Shown piece after piece: positions 41,830 through 46,792 of a stretch of 46,792 nt of DNA. The notes under the pieces were generated by a model. The model worked only from the letters and a program-made list of their open reading frames with translations. It was not told the origin of the DNA and ran no database searches. This DNA is from an uncultured Erysipelotrichaceae bacterium (GTDB taxonomy: Bacteria; Bacillota_I; Bacilli_A; RF39; UBA660): the NCBI GenBank assembly GCA_902764545.1, contig CACWWC010000013.1, positions 1-46,792 of the forward strand, written 5' to 3'. The position numbers and the translations under genes were made by a program. The stretch's first letter is position 1, and every line of letters begins with the position of its first letter.

Positions 41830-42414
41830 TTATTGATTTATTTCAGATTCTGTATATTTTGAAGTATATAAATCAGTATTTTCTTCCTCATCATTCTTAT
41901 CAACACTATTCATAATATCATCAATATTAGGTAAATCTTCTATAGAAGAAAGACCAAAATAATCCAAAAATTCATGTGTAGTTTCATATAAAATTGGTCT
42001 TCCTGGCATATCACTTCTACCACTTTCTTTAATAAAACCTTTCGCAACCAACTTCCTAATAATAGAAGTAGAGCCAACACCTCTTATATTATCAACCTGT
42101 AATCTAGTAACAGGCTCATTGTATGCTATAATTGCCAAAGTCTCAAGAGCTGCTTGACTCAAAAAATTAGTTTCAGGATTTTCAATTAATTTTTGATAAT
42201 ACTCTTTATGTTCAAACTTAGTAGTGATTTTAAACCTATTCCCCAAAAAATCTATCCTCAAACCACGAGATGAATCTTCATAATCTTTTTTTAATTCCAT
42301 AATCAAATTTTTTGAAGTCTCTTCATCAACTCCTAAAACATCTTTTATCTGATCTATAGTAAGTCCGTCCTCCCCAACAACAAATAAAAGTCCTTCAAGT
42401 ACAGCCTTATGCAT
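41830..42414 (-). CDS. scpB: Segregation and condensation protein B
   Basis: 194 residues with two winged-helix domains (LEGLLFVVGEDGLTIDQIKD at the start; ALETLAIIAYNEPVTRLQVDNIRG near 90). ScpB dimerises and binds ScpA in the SMC-ScpAB condensin. The C-terminal tail is acidic and variable. It overlaps scpA by eight bases, as in most Firmicutes. Confidence 0.95.
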   Translation of the reverse strand: MHKAVLEGLLFVVGEDGLTIDQIKDVLGVDEETSKNLIMELKKDYEDSSRGLRIDFLGNRFKITTKFEHKEYYQKLIENPETNFLSQAALETLAIIAYNEPVTRLQVDNIRGVGSTSIIRKLVAKGFIKESGRSDMPGRPILYETTHEFLDYFGLSSIEDLPNIDDIMNSVDKNDEEENTDLYTSKYTESEINQ

Positions 42415-43123
42415 TATTATTCACCTCACATATTATGTCATCAAAATTATTTTCCTGTTTTATTACTAACTCACGACTTTTAGCCATCTCAAGTATTGCC
42501 AAAAAAGTCGCAACAATATACTCCTTAGAAACAACAGGAAATAATTCAAAAAAAGAAATTCTTTTTTTTTCGCTTAAAATCTTCTTTATATCATGTCTTC
42601 TAGAAGATACACTTATCTCATTAACAGTAACCTTAGTCTTTAATGGTTTATTATCATTTTTTCTCTGATAATAATTTACTAAAGCATTAACTAAATCATC
42701 TAACGTAACATCAGCATGAATTTCATGACTATCATCAATATAATTGTTAATATTTTCAGGAGTTTTAGTATAAATATCTCTTCGTAATAATTCCTTGTCA
42801 TGCAAAGTTTTAGTAATATCTTTGTAAGCCTGATACTCAAGCAATCTACTAATTAATTCCTCTCTTGGATCTTCAGCCTCTACATTTTCCTCATCTTTAT
42901 TATTAGGAAGAAGTAATCTCGATTTTATTTCTAATAGTTCTGAAGCAAGAACTAAATATTCAGAAGAAACCTCCAAATTCATCTTTTCCTGTTTATCAAG
43001 AAAAGCCATATATTGCTTAGTTATTTCTTCTATTTCAATATTCATTATATCCATCTTTGATTCTTTTATTAAATGTAATAATAAATCAAGAGGACCTTCA
43101 AAATCATTAATAATAAAATCCAT
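42407..43123 (-). CDS. scpA: Segregation and condensation protein A (kleisin)
   Basis: 238 residues. DFIINDFEGPLDLLLHLIKE and MDIMNIEIEEITKQYMAF are the ScpA N-terminal blocks that contact the SMC neck. The C-terminus has a short winged helix (FFELFPVVSKEYIVATFLAILEMAK). ScpA bridges the SMC heads. GGAGTGATATT precedes the ATG, and the extended -10 TGATATAAT at 43146-43154 drives the pair. Confidence 0.95.
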   Translation of the reverse strand: MDFIINDFEGPLDLLLHLIKESKMDIMNIEIEEITKQYMAFLDKQEKMNLEVSSEYLVLASELLEIKSRLLLPNNKDEENVEAEDPREELISRLLEYQAYKDITKTLHDKELLRRDIYTKTPENINNYIDDSHEIHADVTLDDLVNALVNYYQRKNDNKPLKTKVTVNEISVSSRRHDIKKILSEKKRISFFELFPVVSKEYIVATFLAILEMAKSRELVIKQENNFDDIICEVNNNA

Positions 43124-43145
43124 AATATCACTCCGAACTATAAAA

Positions 43146-43154
43146 ATTATATCA
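43146..43154 (-). promoter_or_regulatory. Extended -10 promoter of scpAB
   Basis: Minus strand TGATATAAT, 23 bases before scpA. Confidence 0.65.
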
Positions 43155-43182
43155 AAAAAAATAATAGTTTAAAACTATTATT
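43153..43182 (-). terminator. Terminator of the exported-protein gene
   Basis: AATAATAGTTT/AAACTATTATT with a one-base loop and a T-run on the minus strand; it overlaps the stop codon and abuts the scpAB promoter. Confidence 0.85.
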
Positions 43183-44251
43183 TATGATAACTATTATTAT
43201 TTTCATTACTATAAATATCATTTAAATAACTATCTATAAGTAATGCATCACAAACTTTACTATCAATTGCAACTCTAACAGCTAAAACTTTTTCATAAAG
43301 ATTTTTTTGATTATAATCTAATAATCCACATATTTGATTACTACTATCAACAAATACTGCTTCATCATTAACTATACTAATCATACAATCATCCTCTGAA
43401 AAACCATATTGTGCTGCACCCTGAGAAATAATACTATTAATTATAGAGTCACAACAATCAGAAGCTTTAGTTGTATTAATAACATAACAAACACCATCAT
43501 CATCAGTATTGGTAATCTGTAAATATCTATTAAATAAAGCTGAAGGTACCTCGCCTAACCACTCCATTCTAGAATTAATATCGGATAGATTAGTATCACC
43601 AACAATTGGATCATTACCACCTAAAAATCTAATTTGTTTACCATTATCTAAACTTAGATTACCATATTGATAAACATAATTACCAAAATCATCATACTTA
43701 ATATTACTTTGATATTGACTATCCAAATTATTCATAACTAAAGTTTCAAATAAATAGTTCTTAGAAATACTATAACTACTATTAATTAATTCAGTCCCAA
43801 CTTTATAACAAACATCAGTATTATTAGACTCATATGCTGAAATATACTTACAGATTAAATTATATATATTTGTCATTTCTCTATCAATATAACCAGACTC
43901 ATTAGCATTTAAAGAAACACCAGAATTAATAATCTTTTCAGAAACAGAATCACCATTTTTTAAAAGTAATTCATAATTAGCCTTTGCATTAAGCAAAGTA
44001 TTATAAATATCATAATTAAAATACATTTCAATATCACTAGGTAAGACACCACTTGTAACATCAATATCCAAAGTTGTTGGTTGAGTCATAACATCAGTAG
44101 AAGATGTTGAAGACTTATTATTATTTCTATTTTTTAATATCCCCTTAGCAATCTCTGTGTCAACACAAGACTTAGCAGTTAAAGCAATGGTTCCCCCAAT
44201 AACAGAAACTAATAAAATACCACCAATACATCCAAAAGTTCTTTTAGCCAT
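43178..44251 (-). CDS. Exported or membrane-anchored hypothetical protein
   Basis: 357 residues with one N-terminal hydrophobic segment (IGGILLVSVIGGTIALTA, about 9-26), an Asn/Ser/Thr-rich linker and a large helical then mixed extracellular domain with several Cys (CDTEIA-like SCVD, CYVI, DCCDS, DDCMISI). I recognise no family. It has the extended -10 TGGTATAAT at 44277-44285, divergent from the RNHCP gene. Confidence 0.72.
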   Translation of the reverse strand: MAKRTFGCIGGILLVSVIGGTIALTAKSCVDTEIAKGILKNRNNNKSSTSSTDVMTQPTTLDIDVTSGVLPSDIEMYFNYDIYNTLLNAKANYELLLKNGDSVSEKIINSGVSLNANESGYIDREMTNIYNLICKYISAYESNNTDVCYKVGTELINSSYSISKNYLFETLVMNNLDSQYQSNIKYDDFGNYVYQYGNLSLDNGKQIRFLGGNDPIVGDTNLSDINSRMEWLGEVPSALFNRYLQITNTDDDGVCYVINTTKASDCCDSIINSIISQGAAQYGFSEDDCMISIVNDEAVFVDSSNQICGLLDYNQKNLYEKVLAVRVAIDSKVCDALLIDSYLNDIYSNENNNSYHK

Positions 44252-44276
44252 ATAAATTCCCCCTCATTGATTGCGT

Positions 44277-44285
44277 ATTATACCA
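44277..44285 (-). promoter_or_regulatory. Extended -10 promoter of the exported-protein gene
   Basis: Minus strand TGGTATAAT, 26 bases before its start. Confidence 0.65.
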
Positions 44286-44298
44286 CAAAATACTCATT

Positions 44299-44327
44299 TT
44301 GTCAAAAATAGAACTTTGTTATATAAT
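44299..44327 (+). promoter_or_regulatory. Promoter of the RNHCP gene
   Basis: TTGTCA (44299-44304), 17-base spacer, TATAAT (44322-44327). The gene start follows after GGTGATATAA. Confidence 0.82.
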
Positions 44328-44343
44328 AAATACGGTGATATAA

Positions 44344-44646
44344 ATGAAACGTTTTAATGAACTAGATGAAGGATTTATATGTGAACATTGTAATAAAGAA
44401 GTAAAACCATTAATATACTCATCAAGAGATCATTGTCCATACTGTCTATATTCAAAACACGTAGACATTAATCCAGGAGATAGACAAAATCTATGTAAAG
44501 GATTATTAAAACCCATAGAAATAGAAAAATATAAAGACACATATAAAATAATATATAAATGTGAAAAATGTAATAAAACACATAAAAATATCATCGCAAA
44601 AGACGATGATATGAATGAAATAATAAAAGTATCTCAAATAAACTAG
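44344..44646 (+). CDS. RNHCP-domain zinc-ribbon protein
   Basis: 100 residues. CEHCNKEVKP, SSRDHCPYCLYSKHVDINPGD and C-KGLLKPI, then CEKCNKTHKN near the C-terminus match the RNHCP family (named for its Arg-Asn-His-Cys-Pro motif; here Arg-Asp-His-Cys-Pro). Four CxxC pairs would bind two zinc ions. The function of the family is not known; a nucleic-acid-binding role is likely. Its stop TAG shares the CTAG at 44643-44646 with the convergent reverse transcriptase stop. Confidence 0.9.
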   Translation: MKRFNELDEGFICEHCNKEVKPLIYSSRDHCPYCLYSKHVDINPGDRQNLCKGLLKPIEIEKYKDTYKIIYKCEKCNKTHKNIIAKDDDMNEIIKVSQIN

Positions 44647-45674
44647 ATTTTTCTTAAATATTCAATATATTTAAAACTATCCCCTTGATTTATATACGCA
44701 ATACATAATTTAATCATCCTTCGTATTTTTCTTCTTTGTCTATATATTGTATCCTTACATGGTATTAATATAACATTTCCATTCTCATTAATATTATACT
44801 TCCACTTACAATATTTAAAATATTTTCTTATAGGTACAATCTTTGTCTTTTTCTTGTTTACTTTAATATGCAAACTATCACATATTAAATAATAGTCATT
44901 CAATACTTTAACCGCTTCATCATAATCACCACATATAAAGAAAGTATCATCCATATACCTCTCTATCATATAACCTTTAGACTGAAGAAAATGATCAAGC
45001 CTATTTGGTATAATACAAGCTTCTTTTTGAGCAATTTCAACTCCAAGAGCAATTCCCTTACCAATAAACAAATAGTCTTCTATTATCTTAATTAATCTAT
45101 CATTATAAATATATCTTTTATGAATACTATGTATTACATCATGAGAACAATTTTCAAAAAATTTAGAAAAATCAATTAAAACTACATATCCATTTAATCC
45201 ATATTTTCTATTCCACTTTTTTAGTTTTGATTTTACTCTTTTAATTGCAAATCCAAAACCTTTTCCTTTGGTACTTGCTCCATTATCATATATCATATGA
45301 GGTGTATATATAGGAAGTAGTATTTCATTTGAAATTACCTTATGAACAAGTCTATCTGTTATATGAGGTGCATCAATATTCCTAATTTTTCCTCTTTCAT
45401 TTATTTTAAATTTATAAGTCTTTCCAACAACATAAGTTCCATTTTTTATATTTCTACAAGTATTAGCAATATTAGTAAACATGTGAAGTTGAAAATTCTG
45501 TGTTGATTTTTTATATCTAACACCATTGCAACATTTATCAGCATAATACATTACCTTATGAAAACAAAATATTTCTTCAATATTTCCATATTTATTGCTT
45601 CTCTCAATAGTCTTTAATTCTCTTAATCTCTTTCTTCTTAAGTATCTTGCATCTTTTCTTTCTCTACTATTCAC
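44643..45674 (-). CDS. Reverse transcriptase of a diversity-generating retroelement
   Basis: 343 residues. It contains VVLIDFSKFFENCSHD (motif A, about 165-180), GIALGVEIAQKEACIIPNRLDH (about 207-228) and RYMDDTFFIC with the catalytic YMDD (about 240-243), then KVNKKKTKIVP. DGR enzymes carry LGxxxSQ at the second motif; here it is LGVEIAQ, with Ala for Ser. It copies the template repeat with adenine-directed errors. The start is GTG 45674: GGAGG sits six bases upstream, directly behind an intrinsic terminator, so the longer in-frame extension is not likely to be translated. It follows the template region and the Avd-like gene on the same strand. Confidence 0.88.
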   Translation of the reverse strand: MNSRERKDARYLRRKRLRELKTIERSNKYGNIEEIFCFHKVMYYADKCCNGVRYKKSTQNFQLHMFTNIANTCRNIKNGTYVVGKTYKFKINERGKIRNIDAPHITDRLVHKVISNEILLPIYTPHMIYDNGASTKGKGFGFAIKRVKSKLKKWNRKYGLNGYVVLIDFSKFFENCSHDVIHSIHKRYIYNDRLIKIIEDYLFIGKGIALGVEIAQKEACIIPNRLDHFLQSKGYMIERYMDDTFFICGDYDEAVKVLNDYYLICDSLHIKVNKKKTKIVPIRKYFKYCKWKYNINENGNVILIPCKDTIYRQRRKIRRMIKLCIAYINQGDSFKYIEYLRKI

Positions 45675-45684
45675 TAAAAACCTC

Positions 45685-45710
45685 CAAAAAAAGAGACGAA
45701 AAACCGTCTC
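45685..45710 (-). terminator. Terminator/attenuator between template RNA and reverse transcriptase
   Basis: Minus strand GAGACG/CGTCTC (45705-45710 with 45693-45698), followed by seven T and then the reverse transcriptase ribosome site. It would end most template-repeat transcripts before the enzyme gene. Confidence 0.8.
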
Positions 45711-46121
45711 AGTTTTGACCAATGTATAGCAAAATGAATGTTTAACTAGCTACATAGCTTTGTCCATGAAATTCAAAGCACTCATTCAAACTTTGAACCA
45801 TGCAAGAAGCGTCCGAACAAAGTCATCATTGATCTTCTTCAAGATATAAAACCTCAAGGAGAAACCAATCCTTCCTTTTATGAAGCAGTTTGAGGAGTTA
45901 TCACAAAACATCAACTCATTTAACCTGTCCTGCACATTATCCAGGAATCTGGAGCCAAACCGTTGTTAGTATTATTAGCATTATTGTTGTTCAAGTTACC
46001 ATAGTTAACATTACGGAAATTGTTGTTATTATTAGAATTGGCCGGACGCAACCACTGCACCCAAAAAGCTAAACTAACGGTAAGCACATAATTTTCATCG
46101 GTTTTCCTTATTCCAAAAATA
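45700..46121 (-). ncRNA. DGR template repeat (about 45930-46075) and spacer RNA
   Basis: On the minus strand about 46060-45945 reads, if translated, as WLRPANSNNNNNFRNVNYGN, then NLNNNNANNTNNGLAPDSW: 17 Asn (AAY) codons in 27 positions. An adenine-loaded repeat like this, between an avd-like gene and the reverse transcriptase, is the template repeat of a DGR. The 225 bases after it form the spacer, with CCTCAA/TTGAGG, TTCAAAGTTTGAA and ATGTAGC/GCTATACAT-type pairings, and end at the terminator. In the phage BPP-1 system the template and spacer form the functional RNA with Avd and the enzyme. The exact ends need the variable repeat, which is outside the window. Confidence 0.82.
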
Positions 46122-46685
46122 TTATTCAAATATAATTTGAAAATATTTTGAAACCAAAATTTTAATTATTTCTTCATCAGATATATTATCATAATCTCTT
46201 TTCTTATATTTTTTATTATCTGAATCAAGTACACCTTTTATGAGACTATACTGTTTTTCAAACATTGTACCTAATACTTCAAGTCTACCATCAAGCATCT
46301 TTGTAGCTTCAGAGTTCGTATAATTCTTACCATTTTTTCTTGAAAAACATTTTGAAGGGTTCATATATAATATTCTTATCGCATCCATCAATCTTTTTTC
46401 AAGAACTTGGAGATAAGCTCTAGACATTTTTAGGAGCCATCTTCTTGTTATGTAGTCTTCTACACTTTGAATATTTATACTATGTGCCATATTTACAAAA
46501 TCAGCTTGTTTACAAGCATATTCATCTATTGGTTGTTGGTATATTCTTGCCCATCTTGCAGATAACTTTGATGCAAGAATCATCACTTCTTTTTGAAGTT
46601 CATATGCATTGTCTACATAATCAAGACCACTTGGTAATCTTTTAAACAAGGTTACTGATTTATCAGTTGTATTATTATACATCAT
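46122..46685 (-). CDS. avd: Avd-like four-helix-bundle protein (DGR accessory)
   Basis: 187 residues, all helical: ELQKEVMILASKLSARWARI, then ACKQADFVNMAHSINIQSVE, RRWLLKMSRAYLQVLEKRLM and a fourth helix near EVLGTMFEKQYSLIKGV. This is the pattern of the accessory variability determinant, a pentameric basic barrel that binds the template RNA and the reverse transcriptase. The C-terminal extension (DSDNKKYKKRDYD) is longer than in phage Avd (128 residues). The ATG pair at 46680-46685 has no ribosome site; a good one (AAGGAGAGATAA) precedes a four-codon frame upstream (see the repeat entry). Confidence 0.8.
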   Translation of the reverse strand: MMYNNTTDKSVTLFKRLPSGLDYVDNAYELQKEVMILASKLSARWARIYQQPIDEYACKQADFVNMAHSINIQSVEDYITRRWLLKMSRAYLQVLEKRLMDAIRILYMNPSKCFSRKNGKNYTNSEATKMLDGRLEVLGTMFEKQYSLIKGVLDSDNKKYKKRDYDNISDEEIIKILVSKYFQIIFE

Positions 46686-46707
46686 GCTTAGGTTACTGAC
46701 ATTTATC
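46649..46707. repeat. Near-direct repeats flanking a 41-bp insertion at the avd start
   Basis: AGGTTACTGATTTATC (46649-46664) and AGGTTACTGACATTTATC (46690-46707). On the coding strand the outer copy gives ribosome site + ATG-TCA-GTA-ACC-TAA (MSVT stop); the inner copy encodes KSVTLFKR inside Avd. Loss of 41 bases between them would join the good ribosome site and ATG to SVTLFKR in frame. Confidence 0.82.
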
Positions 46708-46727
46708 TCTCCTTATTATCAAAACTA

Positions 46728-46760
46728 ACACCATGAACTTTTTATGAAAGTTCATGGTGT
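46728..46760. terminator. Perfect 14-bp hairpin upstream of avd
   Basis: ACACCATGAACTTT/AAAGTTCATGGTGT (46728-46741 with 46747-46760), loop TTATG. The tail on the minus strand is TTAGTTTTG and on the plus strand is U-rich, so it probably ends a transcript from the gene beyond the window edge, perhaps the DGR target. No gene can be seen in 46708-46792. Confidence 0.65.
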
Positions 46761-46792
46761 ATTCTTATTTCTTTATTTTCAAATGACTAAAT

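Noticed and set aside
44643-45722. Retron or Abi-type reverse transcriptase
   Set aside because: An Avd-like gene and an adenine-rich template repeat adjoin it in the order expected for a DGR; no msr/msd-type fold next to it was recognised.
45890-46129. Open frames on both strands across the template region taken as real genes
   Set aside because: The minus frame has a TTG start inside avd and no ribosome site; the Asn-saturated stretch fits a template repeat. The plus frame is its complement.
13037-46685. Mycoplasma-type code (TGA = Trp)
   Set aside because: TGA ends several intact genes (for example at 20696 and 37043) and Trp is TGG throughout.

Overview
The window is AT-rich, wall-bearing, low-GC Firmicute DNA with standard stop codons: TGA closes genes and Trp is TGG. 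Pyruvate:ferredoxin oxidoreductase points to an anaerobe. MurG and a FemAB-type ligase point to a peptidoglycan wall, and there are no sporulation genes apart from one doubtful Spo0A-like remnant. I infer an uncultured gut Bacilli/Clostridia-type lineage (for example RF39- or Erysipelotrichia-like). The species cannot be named from the sequence.

Layout. (1) 1-7.8 kb, minus strand: a PHP-ATPase (TrlF-like, possibly defensive) with an overlapping small partner cut by the window edge; a MurG; a compact four-gene operon (GNAT, aminoglycoside-phosphotransferase-like kinase, P-loop kinase-like protein, S51 peptidase); a three-unit 40-bp hairpin repeat; and an XRE regulator + Fic pair. (2) 7.8-12.5 kb, plus strand: the core of an integrative mobilizable element, divergent from XRE-Fic across an operator-loaded promoter. 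It has two small DNA-binding-type proteins, a RepA-like helicase, a highly structured 256-bp spacer (oriT or structured RNA), a MobV relaxase and a tyrosine integrase followed by iterated repeats and hairpins. (3) 12.5-19.4 kb: resident genes recG and PFOR, with a likely stand-alone small RNA between recG and the next gene. (4) 19.4-31.8 kb: an envelope cluster with two phosphodiester-glycosidase paralogs, a DUF6273-like surface protein, a membrane-anchored SGNH hydrolase, a prepilin, Alg13/Alg14-type and GT4 glycosyltransferases, and a Pro/Val-rich repeat protein, followed by two RNA-modification genes. (5) 31.8-39.1 kb: small membrane or envelope proteins, a FemAB ligase and a Fur-family-controlled metal cluster (ZIP transporter, permease, TIGR03943 partner). 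(6) 39.2-41.8 kb: a second Fic gene with an inverted-repeat operator, a HAD hydrolase, a candidate type I toxin-antitoxin locus encoding a 30-residue hydrophobic peptide, and tRNA-Leu(CAA). (7) 41.8-44.6 kb: scpA-scpB, an exported protein and an RNHCP protein. (8) 44.6-46.8 kb: a diversity-generating retroelement, in order Avd-like gene, template repeat plus spacer RNA, and reverse transcriptase. Its target gene is not in the window.

The most striking items are the retroelement, including a 41-bp duplication that separates the avd start signal from the gene body; the unannotated type I toxin locus; the structured element before the relaxase; the hairpin repeat after the first Fic gene; and the orphan small RNA after recG. 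Most resident operons start from an extended -10 box (TGNTATAAT). Base skew on the plus strand (T-rich in the accessory blocks, A-rich or neutral in the resident blocks) suggests that 1-12.5 kb and about 39.2-41.2 kb have a different history from the rest.
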